DNA of 64,000 nt from Bacillota bacterium (GTDB lineage: Bacteria; Bacillota; Clostridia; Lachnospirales; Lachnospiraceae), in the NCBI GenBank assembly GCA_023421075.1, contig JAEZUM010000013.1, positions 1 through 64,000 on the forward strand. The letters are read 5' to 3'. Shown here piece by piece: positions 47,060 through 56,035 of the stretch (positions within the stretch are counted from its first letter, which is position 1; each line of letters opens with the position of its first letter). The position numbers and the translations under genes are program-made. The notes under the pieces were generated by a model. It searched no databases and was not told where the DNA came from. It saw nothing but the letters and a program-made list of their open reading frames with translations.

Positions 47060-47806
47060 ATGAAAAGACTTCGCAGTATTGTTCTGGTTGCAGTATGTAT
47101 TCTTTACGCCATGTTACCGGTTACCGTTTTTGCTGCGGATTATACCGTTGTAACCAATGATTCACTGTTCAAGATAAGCCAGTTATTCAACACATCCATT
47201 GCTACCATCCAACAGGATAATCAGCTTATAACGGATACTATCTATCCGGGTCAGGTTTTAAAGGTGACCGCTAAGCTACATACCGTAATAAGCGGTGATA
47301 GTCTGTTTCTGATCGCCAAGCAGTACGGGGTTCCCCTGGAAGCTCTCCGTAAAGCAAACAATAAATGGGACGACCGTCTCCTACCCGGTCAACAGCTGTT
47401 GATTCCGAGTGTGAAAGCCGCAGGTGGAACCGTTATTCCATATACCTCCGGTGAGCTTGATCTGCTTGCCCGATTGATTGAAGCCGAGGCAGCAGGTGAA
47501 ATCTATGAAGCTAAGGTAGCCGTTGGTGGTGTTGTGGTTAATCGGGTACAAAGTTTAGAGTGGCCTAACACGATTACGACGGTAATCAATCATGTAACCG
47601 GTGGTTATTATCAGTTTACCCCGGTAAAAAACGGAACCATTCAAAAGCCTGCCTCCTCTGATTCCATAAAAGCAGCCTGGGCAGCACTCTACGGAAGTGA
47701 TCCGAGCAAAGAGGCTCTCTTCTACTTTGACGACAGTTCTACTAACCAATGGCTCTGGTCAAAGACCCGGACCGCGTATATCGATAATATGGTATTTGCG
47801 AAGTAA
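47060..47806 (+). CDS. SleB-type spore cortex hydrolase with two LysM domains
   Basis: A 248-residue secreted protein: signal peptide to about residue 25 (TVFAAD), LysM 1 (27-71), LysM 2 (72-116, HTVISGDSLFLIAKQYGVPL), then a hydrolase_2/SleB catalytic domain (127-246) with ARLIEAEAAGE (catalytic Glu) and the family VGGVVVNRVQS. It hydrolyses cortex peptidoglycan in germination. It implies a spore-forming organism. ATG with GAAGGAGA upstream. Confidence 0.88.
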   Translation: MKRLRSIVLVAVCILYAMLPVTVFAADYTVVTNDSLFKISQLFNTSIATIQQDNQLITDTIYPGQVLKVTAKLHTVISGDSLFLIAKQYGVPLEALRKANNKWDDRLLPGQQLLIPSVKAAGGTVIPYTSGELDLLARLIEAEAAGEIYEAKVAVGGVVVNRVQSLEWPNTITTVINHVTGGYYQFTPVKNGTIQKPASSDSIKAAWAALYGSDPSKEALFYFDDSSTNQWLWSKTRTAYIDNMVFAK

Positions 47807-47832
47807 CTGTTATTCCTTTGTACCATAACAGA

Positions 47833-47883
47833 AGGCTCCCCGGGATATACCGTTTTGTACCATCGGTATATCCCAGGGAGCCT
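47833..47883. terminator. Convergent terminator after sleB-type gene
   Basis: GGCTCCC-CGGGATATACCG pairs with CGGTATATCCC-A-GGGAGCC around an 11-nt loop; T-rich sequence follows on the plus strand. It lies 26 bp past the stop and opposite the guanine deaminase stop. Confidence 0.85.
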
Positions 47884-47944
47884 TTAATTCTATTCATATT
47901 TGATAAATCTTTTCCTGCGTTGTATTACGATCGTTCTGAACCTG

Positions 47945-49219
47945 TTATGTTATTTTGTTGCCTGCTACATATTTGTCAACCAGATGACGATCATCCGACA
48001 GATAGATTACTCTCTCGAGACGCTGCTTCAGTGTTAACGGTTGCGGATGTACTAAACTGGCATCATCGATTACGATTGCATCAAATTCATAACCCGGTTC
48101 AAAGCTTCCAACCTTACCAAAGAATTCGCCGCCACCTTTTGTTCCGAGATAGAAGGCTTCCTCCATGGATAACGGAGTCAGACTCTGATCCTGCAGACGC
48201 CATAAAAGCTTTGATACCTTAACTGCTTCTGTCATCATCTTAAAGATGGAAAGTGAATCACCGGCAGCCACATCACTGCCTAATCCCATCTTTATACCAC
48301 GATCAAGATAGGTTCTGACCGGAGCAATACCGGAGGACAGATTCATGTTAGAATCGGGACAATGAGCAATAAATACCTTATTGTCATATACCAGTTCAAT
48401 CTCTTCCTTCGTCAGATAGATACAGTGCGCCATAATGGTAGGAACCTTTCCTCCAAATAACCCATATTCGTTATAAGCATCCGCATATCCTGCAGTATTC
48501 GGAAAGAGCTCCTTCACAAATTCGATCTCCAACAGGTTCTCAGATAGATGGGATTGTACTGGCAGATCCTCTTCCTCACAGATTACAGAGAGCTCCGTTA
48601 ACAAATCCTCCGTACAGGAGGGTAAGAATCTTGGAGTAATAATCGGAGTAATGTTCTCGTATTTGTTACGGGCAGCGTCCAGCCACTGCTTTGTGTCATG
48701 CAACGATTGTTCACTGTCTTCACATAATACCGGTGGACAGTTTCGGTTCATATTCACTTTACCAACCTTGCATTTTAAGCCAGTCTCCTCCAACAGATCC
48801 ATCAGCAGACCGGTTCCCTCAACATGGATAGTTCCGAATATACATGCTCTGGTTGTAGCGCTTTTCTTCAAATCCTCCGCAAATATAGAATATGCCCTTC
48901 TGGCATAATCAACATCTGCATACTTAGCCTCCTCGGGGAACGTGTTATGTTCCAGCCATTTTAGAAGCTCCATATCCATCCCTAGGCTGCGAATCGCATA
49001 CTGGGGTGCATGGGTATGAAGATCAATAAGTCCCGGTATTATCAAACTGTCCTGATAATCAGAACAATGAATTCCGACAAATTTCTGTGGAAGCTCTTCA
49101 TATACCCCCTCAACCTTACCGTCTTCACAAATCAGGTATCCATGGGGAATACATACAAGCTCCTTAGGACTCCTGGAATATAAGATGTTTCCTTTTAAAG
49201 CAAATAACTTCTTATCCAT
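47945..49219 (-). CDS. guaD: Guanine deaminase
   Basis: Hydrolytic deamination of guanine to xanthine. A 424-residue amidohydrolase-fold enzyme with the metal motifs PGLIDLHTHAPQY (HxH), HLSEN, AHCIYL and GSDVAAG. The SENxxEI-type residues after H are typical of guanine deaminases. ATG with GGAAAGG upstream. It lies 139 bp downstream of the P-type ATPase on the same strand, probably a separate unit. Confidence 0.93.
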   Translation of the reverse strand: MDKKLFALKGNILYSRSPKELVCIPHGYLICEDGKVEGVYEELPQKFVGIHCSDYQDSLIIPGLIDLHTHAPQYAIRSLGMDMELLKWLEHNTFPEEAKYADVDYARRAYSIFAEDLKKSATTRACIFGTIHVEGTGLLMDLLEETGLKCKVGKVNMNRNCPPVLCEDSEQSLHDTKQWLDAARNKYENITPIITPRFLPSCTEDLLTELSVICEEEDLPVQSHLSENLLEIEFVKELFPNTAGYADAYNEYGLFGGKVPTIMAHCIYLTKEEIELVYDNKVFIAHCPDSNMNLSSGIAPVRTYLDRGIKMGLGSDVAAGDSLSIFKMMTEAVKVSKLLWRLQDQSLTPLSMEEAFYLGTKGGGEFFGKVGSFEPGYEFDAIVIDDASLVHPQPLTLKQRLERVIYLSDDRHLVDKYVAGNKIT

Positions 49220-49358
49220 TGAATCACACCTTTCCTGTATATATTAATAGTACTACGAATGAAAAGATATGTCAATTATGTAAGCTCTGGAACCGTACTT
49301 TTCCTTGTAAATAATCCTTCTGAGGGGCTCTTATAATGTTTGACTAATCAGTCTAAAT

Positions 49359-51998
49359 TTATACTTTTTGCAGCTTTCTTTGAATTGCCTTTACGATCTC
49401 AACAATCGGTATTACACAGATTGCCAAAAGCATTGCTATTCCATATTCTGCCAAACTGATGTGCTCAAATTCAAAAACACCGCTGAGAATAGGGATATAG
49501 ATTACCGCTGTTGTGAGTATTAAACTGATTACAGCTGCACCGATTAGTACGATGTTCTGTGTATTCATCCGGAAAATGGATCCTCGTTGACTTCTCATAT
49601 TAAAGCTGTGGAAAATCTCTGCCATACTCATCGTCAGGAAGGCCATGGTCATACCGTCAGGACTGTTTACGAATTCCCAATTGCCGGACTCTATAAAATG
49701 CCCAATCAGATAAGCAGCTATTGTTACTACGGTTACCATCACACCCTGATATGCAACATCAATACCGACACCGCCAGAGAAAATACCATCCTTGGAGGAG
49801 CGGGGCTTGCGCTGCATTAAATCCTTCTCCCCCTTCTCCATTCCAAGAGCTAAAGCCGGAAAGCAGTCCGTGATCAGGTTAATCCATAGAATATGTACCG
49901 GTTTCATGATGGTGAAGCCAAGCAGTGTAGCCGTAAAAATAGATAAGACCTCACTTAAATTAGAGGAAAGAAGGAACTGGATTGCTTTACGTATATTATC
50001 ATAAATACGTCTTCCTTCCTCAACTGCTGATACAATGGTAGCAAAATTATCATCCGCCAAAACCATATCTGCAACATTCTTGGTTACGTCCGTACCGGTA
50101 ATACCCATACCGACACCGATATCTGCACTCTTAATCGAAGGAGCATCATTGACACCGTCTCCAGTCATTGCTGTAATCATACCCTTCTTCTTCCATGCTG
50201 TTACGATCCGTACCTTATGTTCCGGCTGAACGCGAGCATAAACTCCATAGTTCTCGATGTTAGCTTGAAGCTCCTCGTCAGAGATTTCATTCAGCTGGGC
50301 GCCGGTAATCGCTTGTTTTGGATCCTCAATAATACCAATCTGTGTTGCAATCGCAATCGCGGTATCTCTATGATCTCCGGTTATCATGACCGGACGGATA
50401 CCCGCACTGCGGCATTCCTTTATTGCCTCGATTACCTCGGGACGTACCGGATCAATCATACCGGTTAAACCAATGAATACCAGCTCCTTCTCCAATGCTT
50501 CCGGGGTGAAATCAGAAGGCGCAGTATCATAAGCACGGTAAGCAGCAGCCAGAACACGAAGTGCCTTGTCTGCCATGCGCTTATTCTCGGTCAGTATCTC
50601 CTGACGCTTCTCCTCTGTCATCGGGCGGACCATACCGTTCTCTATGTATGAGGTACATACACGAAGTATCTCATCAGGAGCTCCCTTTGTGTATTGAATG
50701 AATTCTCTATGCTTATGTACGGTTGTCATCATTTTTCGAGATGAATCAAAGGGAGCTTCACCGATACGAGGATATGTCTTCTTTAGTGACGGTTTTATCA
50801 GATTTAATGTAGCCGCATAATTAACCAAAGCACATTCGGTTGGTTCTCCCACGGCTGCTCCGTCTACCAATTCAGCATCACTGCACAAAGCCATTGCCTT
50901 ACCCAATAACTCCTCATCCGAAGCGAAATGATCTACCACCATCATCTTATTCTGTGTCAGTGTTCCCGTCTTATCACTACAGATGATCTGGGTACAGCCC
51001 AAGGTCTCAACTGCAGTCAATCTGCGGATAACAGCACTTCGCTTACTCATATTAGTAACACCGATGGAAAGCACGATGGTTACAACGGCTGCCAATCCTT
51101 CCGGAATTGCTGCAACTGCAAGACTTACCGCTACCATGAAGGTGTCAAGTATCACTGCTCCGTTAATATCACCGGATCGAGTCAGACTAAAGCCAAAGAT
51201 AAATACACAGATCCCGATGACAAGGACGGTGAGAATCTTACTAAGCTGATTCAGTTTAATCTGAAGAGGCGTCTCGCCCTCCTCTGTCTTTGTGATGGCT
51301 TCTGCGATCTTACCCATCTCTGTATCCATACCGGTAGCGACAACAACAGCACGTCCTCGGCCATATACCACGGTACTTCCCATATATGCCATGTTCTTAC
51401 GATCACCAAGAGGGATCTCCTTCTCATTCTTCCCAAGGGTAAGGAAATCAATCATTTTGTTTACGGGAACCGATTCACCGGTCAGAGCCGCTTCCTCAAT
51501 CTTTAAGCTGGCACTTTCTAAAATTCTGCAGTCAGCAGGAACCGAGTCACCGGCTTCCAGAAGAACCATATCTCCAACCACCAGATCTTCACTTTTAACG
51601 CTTACAATTACTCCATCACGCAGTACCTTACTGGTGGCTGCTGACATTTCCTGCAAGGCTTCAATGGCCTTCTCTGCTTTGTTCTCCTGATATACACCAA
51701 GAACAGCATTAATGATTACTACGAACAAGATAATGAAAACATCTGCAAACGATTCTCCTGCATAGATACTGGTCGCACCGGATATTGCAGCAGCTACGAG
51801 CAGGATAATAATCATCGGATCGGTAAGCTGTGATAAGAAGCGTTTTAGCAGACTATCCTTCTTACCCTCCACCAGTTTATTCTTTCCATTCTTCTCCAAT
51901 CTTTCTCTGGCCTCAGTGGTACTAAGCCCCTCTGCCTTACTTCCTACAACGTTCAGTACATTTTCCGCTTGCTCAAGATAATACTTCATTCGCGTCAA
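49359..51998 (-). CDS. P2A-type cation ATPase (Ca/Mn exporter)
   Basis: An 879-residue PMCA/SERCA-like P-type ATPase. Key elements: TGES (173-176), phosphorylated Asp342 in CSDKTGTLTQN, TM4 metal site AAIPEGLAAVV (299-302) and TM6 NLITDCFPALALG with the Asn/Asp ligand pair, then GDGVNDAPS. The sequence group is called calcium-transporting, but the upstream yybP-ykoY type riboswitch points to manganese export, as for other Mn-regulated ATPases. ATG with AAAGGA upstream. Confidence 0.93.
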   Translation of the reverse strand: MTRMKYYLEQAENVLNVVGSKAEGLSTTEARERLEKNGKNKLVEGKKDSLLKRFLSQLTDPMIIILLVAAAISGATSIYAGESFADVFIILFVVIINAVLGVYQENKAEKAIEALQEMSAATSKVLRDGVIVSVKSEDLVVGDMVLLEAGDSVPADCRILESASLKIEEAALTGESVPVNKMIDFLTLGKNEKEIPLGDRKNMAYMGSTVVYGRGRAVVVATGMDTEMGKIAEAITKTEEGETPLQIKLNQLSKILTVLVIGICVFIFGFSLTRSGDINGAVILDTFMVAVSLAVAAIPEGLAAVVTIVLSIGVTNMSKRSAVIRRLTAVETLGCTQIICSDKTGTLTQNKMMVVDHFASDEELLGKAMALCSDAELVDGAAVGEPTECALVNYAATLNLIKPSLKKTYPRIGEAPFDSSRKMMTTVHKHREFIQYTKGAPDEILRVCTSYIENGMVRPMTEEKRQEILTENKRMADKALRVLAAAYRAYDTAPSDFTPEALEKELVFIGLTGMIDPVRPEVIEAIKECRSAGIRPVMITGDHRDTAIAIATQIGIIEDPKQAITGAQLNEISDEELQANIENYGVYARVQPEHKVRIVTAWKKKGMITAMTGDGVNDAPSIKSADIGVGMGITGTDVTKNVADMVLADDNFATIVSAVEEGRRIYDNIRKAIQFLLSSNLSEVLSIFTATLLGFTIMKPVHILWINLITDCFPALALGMEKGEKDLMQRKPRSSKDGIFSGGVGIDVAYQGVMVTVVTIAAYLIGHFIESGNWEFVNSPDGMTMAFLTMSMAEIFHSFNMRSQRGSIFRMNTQNIVLIGAAVISLILTTAVIYIPILSGVFEFEHISLAEYGIAMLLAICVIPIVEIVKAIQRKLQKV

Positions 51999-52067
51999 GT
52001 TCCTTTCTATTAATTTGGGTTGAAGTACTGTGGAAGAAGCAACTTATTTTCACCTGCTTACTGAAAC

Positions 52068-52098
52068 GATAGAAAGCACGCTTCGCGAACTTTCTATC
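52068..52098. repeat. Hairpin between riboswitch terminator and ATPase
   Basis: A 9-bp stem GATAGAAAG/CTTTCTATC with a GC-rich loop (GCGAAGC). It lies in the ATPase leader after the terminator. It resembles the hairpin tips at 55.8 kb (GAAAGC...GCTTTC) and may belong to the same repeat family. Confidence 0.45.
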
Positions 52099-52107
52099 TT
52101 CATGAAT

Positions 52108-52159
52108 AAAAAGACTCATGTAAATCCTATTCAAGCTGAATAAGAAATACATGAGTCTT
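52108..52159 (-). terminator. Terminator of the Mn riboswitch
   Basis: AAGACTCATGTA (12 nt) pairs perfectly with TACATGAGTCTT, with a 26-nt AT-rich loop and T5 on the minus strand; the left arm includes the conserved CAAGAC of the aptamer. Confidence 0.85.
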
Positions 52160-52241
52160 GTTCTTTTCCGGATAAGCCAGACAGTTACGTCTTGTTGTTG
52201 ACTTAGCCACGCAATAGGTTGCGCGAACTACTCCCCCACGG
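52108..52241 (-). promoter_or_regulatory. yybP-ykoY (manganese) riboswitch
   Basis: On the minus strand the leader contains the hallmarks of this aptamer in order: GTGGGGGAGTAG at 52228-52239, a variable stem, GTCAACAACAAGAC, GTCTGGCTT and the 3' element GAACAAGACTCATG. Its 3' strand is reused as the left arm of the terminator at 52108-52159. Mn(II) binding is expected to prevent the terminator and switch on the ATPase. Confidence 0.8.
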
Positions 52242-52295
52242 TTCATATATAAAGTTCTATTATCATACTGTTACTTTATTTTCCACAGTCTCTTG

Positions 52296-52324
52296 ATGAT
52301 AACATAAAAAGGTAAATTAATCAA
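52296..52324 (-). promoter_or_regulatory. Promoter of the riboswitch-ATPase unit
   Basis: Minus strand: -35 TTGATT (52319-52324), 17 bp, -10 TATCAT (52296-52301), start about 50 nt before the aptamer. Confidence 0.5.
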
Positions 52325-52387
52325 TAAAAAATTATCCTTTAAAGACCTTGATCGAACATCTGCGTGTTCTTCGAAAACCTTATTATT

Positions 52388-53422
52388 CTAAAAGCAGCGG
52401 CTGTTCTTTTCCTTCGGGCAGGATTCCCCTTTGCTGCACTGATAGCATACTTCATTTTCCATTGACCGATTATCAAAAAAGCTGCGACAATTCTTAAGTG
52501 TGGTCTCTGCAATATTATGCAGGGCTTCCTTTGTTAAGAAGGCTTGATGCGAAGTAACAATTACATTCGGCAGGGAAATAATTCTGGCCAAAATATCATC
52601 TTTCATAATCGTATAGGACATATCCTCATAGAAGAATTCGGTTTCCTCCTCGTATACATCCAGACAAGCGCCTCCAACCTGCTCCTCGATTAAGGCATCC
52701 AGCAACTCTTCGGTATTAATTAATGCTCCCCTGGAGGTATTGATTATATAGACACCCTTCTTCATCATCTGCAGTCTCTCCTTATTGATGAGATGAAACG
52801 TATCCTTGGTTAACGGACAATGCAGGGAAACGATGTCAGCTTCTTTACAAAGCTCCTCCATACTAACATAGCGGATCTCTGAATTCGGAATCGGATATGG
52901 ATCATAAGCAAGTACCTTCAACCCGAATCCTTTACAGATATCAATAAATATGCGACCAATTTTACCGGTGCCGATAACGCCCATCGTCTTACCATAAAGA
53001 TCAAAGCCGGTGAGACCATTCAGGCTGAAGTTAAAATCTCTCGTCCTGGTATAAGCCCGGTGAATCTTTCGATTGAGTGTAAGCAGGAGCGCGATCGCAT
53101 GCTCTGCTACCGCATAGGGTGAATATGCGGGAACACGAACCACATGGAGTTTTTGATAGGCCGCCTTAAAATCCACGTTATTATAACCGGCGCAGCGCAT
53201 GGCAATGAGCTTTACTCCGTTTTCGTAGAGAATACGAATGGTTTCTTCGTCGATGGTATCATTTACAAAGGCAACGACTGCTTCATATCCCTTCGCCATA
53301 AATGCAGTTCGGGGTCCAAGCTTTGGCTCAAAATATTCAATTTCTATCTTATATTGTTCCTTTAATTGATCAAAGCAGATCTTGTCATAGGGTTTTGTAT
53401 CAAAAAAACAAATCCTGTTCAT
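52388..53422 (-). CDS. D-2-hydroxyacid (D-lactate) dehydrogenase with Cys-rich tail
   Basis: NAD-dependent D-isomer-specific dehydrogenase, about 344 residues. Rossmann motif GVIGTGKIGRIF, Arg in INTSRGALIN, Glu in LDVYEEETEFF and catalytic His in VTSHQAFLT are present; it reduces pyruvate to D-lactate or a related oxoacid. The start at 53422 gives GAGGAG 6 nt upstream. The C-terminus ends in CYQCSKGESCPKEKNSRCF, four Cys after the normal end of the fold, which could bind a metal or be redox-active. Confidence 0.9.
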   Translation of the reverse strand: MNRICFFDTKPYDKICFDQLKEQYKIEIEYFEPKLGPRTAFMAKGYEAVVAFVNDTIDEETIRILYENGVKLIAMRCAGYNNVDFKAAYQKLHVVRVPAYSPYAVAEHAIALLLTLNRKIHRAYTRTRDFNFSLNGLTGFDLYGKTMGVIGTGKIGRIFIDICKGFGLKVLAYDPYPIPNSEIRYVSMEELCKEADIVSLHCPLTKDTFHLINKERLQMMKKGVYIINTSRGALINTEELLDALIEEQVGGACLDVYEEETEFFYEDMSYTIMKDDILARIISLPNVIVTSHQAFLTKEALHNIAETTLKNCRSFFDNRSMENEVCYQCSKGESCPKEKNSRCF

Positions 53423-53451
53423 CATAATCTCCTCTTTCACTGTATGCTGGG

Positions 53452-54150
53452 CTATTTCTTATTTCTTTTTCTGGTCACAAGGGCAGCGCCAAGTAGTAAA
53501 ATGATGGCTCCACCAACATAGTATGGCCAAATCATTCTTTCACCGGTCTTCGGAGTGGAAGCAGCATATAGAATCATATAATCCGTTATAATATCAACGG
53601 CTTCTTGTCTCATATCCGTTACTAACCGGGTGTCTTCCAATACCGGCTTGATATGATCTTCCCAGGATCCGTAGGTCAGATCCATAGACTCAACAAGCCC
53701 ATATATCATCGCGACAGTAAAGCTCTCCGGCATATTTGTTTTAGCTAGCTTCAGATAATGCTGTGCCAGAACAGTATCAAAATAGTCATCCATCGCTAAC
53801 AAGTAACCAAAACAAAATTGTTGATCACCCGTTAGCTCCTCAATCTTTAATTCATCCAGTGTGGCATCATAAGCTAACTTGCTGTATATCTGTGCATTAT
53901 CCTTATCCTCGGGACCCCAGGATAGTGCATTAATAATTGCTGCTTTCACATCAATGGGATTCGCTTCGTCTCTGAGATAGGCAGCGATCTCTTCGTCCAT
54001 AATTCCGGTGTCCGATGCCTTTGTTACCAGTCCGATATCGGAATAAGCCTTATTAAAATCCGTTGAGGTTAACGGAGAATCAGCATATGCCGTATCATGA
54101 AATAACAATATTCCTACCATTGTCAATAAGATTAGTATCCACTTCTTCAT
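53452..54150 (-). CDS. Sortase-type surface protein of unknown function
   Basis: A 232-residue exported protein: signal peptide MKKWILILLTMVGILLF ending near AYADS, a helical extracellular domain of about 170 residues that I do not recognise, then a sorting signal: TPKTGE, a hydrophobic helix (YYVGGAIILLLGAALV) and a basic tail (TRKRNKK). This matches the (S/P)PxTG-like variants of clostridial sortases. The start at 54150 is preferred over 54174, which lacks an RBS. Confidence 0.75.
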   Translation of the reverse strand: MKKWILILLTMVGILLFHDTAYADSPLTSTDFNKAYSDIGLVTKASDTGIMDEEIAAYLRDEANPIDVKAAIINALSWGPEDKDNAQIYSKLAYDATLDELKIEELTGDQQFCFGYLLAMDDYFDTVLAQHYLKLAKTNMPESFTVAMIYGLVESMDLTYGSWEDHIKPVLEDTRLVTDMRQEAVDIITDYMILYAASTPKTGERMIWPYYVGGAIILLLGAALVTRKRNKK

Positions 54151-54278
54151 AACGATATATACCTCCTGTATCATTCTACGTCATCCGGCACCAATTCAAC
54201 CGGTTACTGTAATTATCGCATAAGTCATTCTCTTCTGCAATAGATGGAAATACCAAAAGCCTCCAGTTCAGATATGTG

Positions 54279-54317
54279 AAAAGGTGCAGTCGGATAACTT
54301 TATCCAACTACACCTTT
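54279..54317 (-). terminator. Terminator of lysC
   Basis: AAAGGTG...CACCTTT stem with an inner GGATAA/TTATCC stem, followed by TTTTC on the minus strand, just after the lysC stop. Confidence 0.75.
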
Positions 54318-54341
54318 ATGCTATTTATTGTCCGGTGATTC

Positions 54342-55661
54342 TTATTCCGGAACAAAGATATTATAAATTGCCTTTGTTGCTTCTTCAAAATCCTCTTCCG
54401 CAACACCGATAATGATATTCAACTCGGAGGAACCCTGATCAATCATCTTCACATTAATCTTAGCCTGAGCCAATGCAGTAAAGATCTTTGCGGCAGTACC
54501 TCTCGCTTTACGCATACCTCGTCCAACAACGGCTACTAAAGCAAGATTATTCTCTATCTCGATGTTATCCGGATGTGTTCTTACCCTGATCTCATCCAGA
54601 ACGGATTTCTCCTTACCACGGAAGGCTTCTGTGCTCACGATTACACTCAAAGTATCGATTCCGGAAGGAATATGCTCAAAACAAAGGTTATTCTTCTCTA
54701 AGGCACGCAGAACATTTCTTCCAAATCCAACCTCAGAATTCATCATATCCTTCTCAATATTGATTACGGAGAAGCCTCTCTTACCTGCAATGCCGGTTAC
54801 GGTATATGGGCTACTATCGACTGTCTGAGCCACAATCATGGTACCGGGATCCTCCGGATGGTTTGTATTCTTGATATTAATCGGAATACCTACGGTACGA
54901 ACCGGAAAGATTGCATCCTCATGAAGTACAGTTGCACCCATATAGGAAAGCTCGCGCAATTCGCGGTAGGTAATGGTCGTTATCGGCTTCGGGTTCTTGA
55001 CAATTCGAGGGTCGCAGATTAAAAAGCCACTGACATCCGTCCAGTTCTCATAAATCTCTGCATTGACAGCTCTCGCGACAATAGAACCGGTCACATCGGA
55101 ACCGCCACGGGAGAAGGTCTTAATCGTATCGTTGGGCATCGATCCATAGAAACCGGGAATTACTGCATTCTCCAGCGTGGCAAGCTTCGGTCCCAGCTTA
55201 GAGATGGTTCTGTCCAGATCAAATTCACCGCTTTCATTAAAATAAAGCAGACCAACGGTATCAAGGAAGGGAAAACCAAGATATTTTGCAAGAAGAATAC
55301 TGTTCAGATATTCGCCACGACTTGCAGCATAATCACGCCCTGCGCTATGAGCAAAAGCCGCCTTAATAAACTTAAACTCCTCTTCTAAGGAAATATCCAA
55401 AGACAGATCCGATATTATGGTATTATAACGTTCTTCAATGGCAGCAAAATCCTTCTCAAAGTCGTCTCCCTTTGATGCCTTATCATAGCAGTTATATAGC
55501 ATATCTGTAATCTTAATATCCTTATCAAAGCGCTTGCCGGGAGCAGAAGCTACAACAAAACGTCTGGACTTGTCAGCACGGACAATCTCAGCAACTTTCT
55601 TAAATTGATTTGCATCGGCCAGTGAACTACCGCCGAATTTCACAACCTTTGTACCGTTCAT
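54342..55661 (-). CDS. lysC: Aspartate kinase
   Basis: First step of the aspartate pathway to lysine, DAP, threonine and methionine. A 439-residue monofunctional enzyme with the KVVKFGGSSLADANQFKKV ATP/Asp motif, GGSDVTGSIVARAV catalytic loop and C-terminal ACT domains (LALVAVVGRGMRKARGTA). It ends with TKAIYNIFVPE. ATG with GAGAGAGG upstream. No lysine riboswitch is visible, so feedback through the ACT domains is the visible control. Confidence 0.94.
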   Translation of the reverse strand: MNGTKVVKFGGSSLADANQFKKVAEIVRADKSRRFVVASAPGKRFDKDIKITDMLYNCYDKASKGDDFEKDFAAIEERYNTIISDLSLDISLEEEFKFIKAAFAHSAGRDYAASRGEYLNSILLAKYLGFPFLDTVGLLYFNESGEFDLDRTISKLGPKLATLENAVIPGFYGSMPNDTIKTFSRGGSDVTGSIVARAVNAEIYENWTDVSGFLICDPRIVKNPKPITTITYRELRELSYMGATVLHEDAIFPVRTVGIPINIKNTNHPEDPGTMIVAQTVDSSPYTVTGIAGKRGFSVINIEKDMMNSEVGFGRNVLRALEKNNLCFEHIPSGIDTLSVIVSTEAFRGKEKSVLDEIRVRTHPDNIEIENNLALVAVVGRGMRKARGTAAKIFTALAQAKINVKMIDQGSSELNIIIGVAEEDFEEATKAIYNIFVPE

Positions 55662-55745
55662 AGATTAACCTCTCTCTTTTTTATATTAATGTATTAAAGT
55701 ATTTCTATTATATATGTAGTATGCAATTTAATCAATAGAAGATTT

Positions 55746-55843
55746 GAAACAGTTCAGCAAAGCAAATTTCCACCACGATATGTAGTAGAAAGCTTGCTTT
55801 CATACTCATATTGTGATGAAAATTTGTAAGGCTGAACTGTTTC
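55746..55843. repeat. Long palindromic repeat (98 bp), copy A
   Basis: GAAACAGTTCAGC (55746-55758) is the exact inverse of GCTGAACTGTTTC (55831-55843). The intervening arms also pair (CAAATTT/AAATTTG, CACCACGATATG/CATATTGTGATG with two G-U) down to the tip GAAAGCTTGCTTTC, so the whole element is one hairpin of about 45 bp. It lies in the 374-bp gap between the aspartate kinase and binding-protein genes. No gene is seen there. Confidence 0.75.
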
Positions 55844-55859
55844 AAAATTTTCATCATAA

Positions 55860-55950
55860 AAATTTCTCACAATAAGAAGATGAAAGCTTACTTTCGTCGG
55901 ATTATTGTGTTAATGATTTGTGGGGATGAACTGTTACTAACTTTTCATCC
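55860..55950. repeat. Palindromic repeat, copy B (diverged)
   Basis: A second hairpin, AAATTTCTCACAATAAG... paired with ...ATTATTGTGTTAATGATTTG, tip GAAAGCTTACTTTC, followed by GATGAACTGTTACTAACTTTTC. Its right half aligns in order with the right half of copy A (TTTC, ATTGTG, ATTTGT, GGcTGAACTGTT, TTTTCATC), so the two are related units in direct orientation. Confidence 0.55.
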
Positions 55951-55959
55951 ATGCAGAAG

Positions 55960-55995
55960 AAAAATAGACCGGGTGCAAGCACCCAGTCTATTTTT
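55960..55995 (-). terminator. Terminator of the sugar ABC transporter operon
   Basis: AAAAATAGAC-C-GGGTGC/CACCC-A-GTCTATTTTT stem with loop AAG and a T-run, 40 bp past the binding-protein stop. Confidence 0.88.
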
Positions 55996-56035
55996 ACAAG
56001 AAATATATTTACTATTACTCAAAACAACATAAACA

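Noticed and set aside
55662..56035. Lysine riboswitch before lysC
   Set aside because: None of the L-box conserved blocks could be found; the region is made of palindromic repeats.
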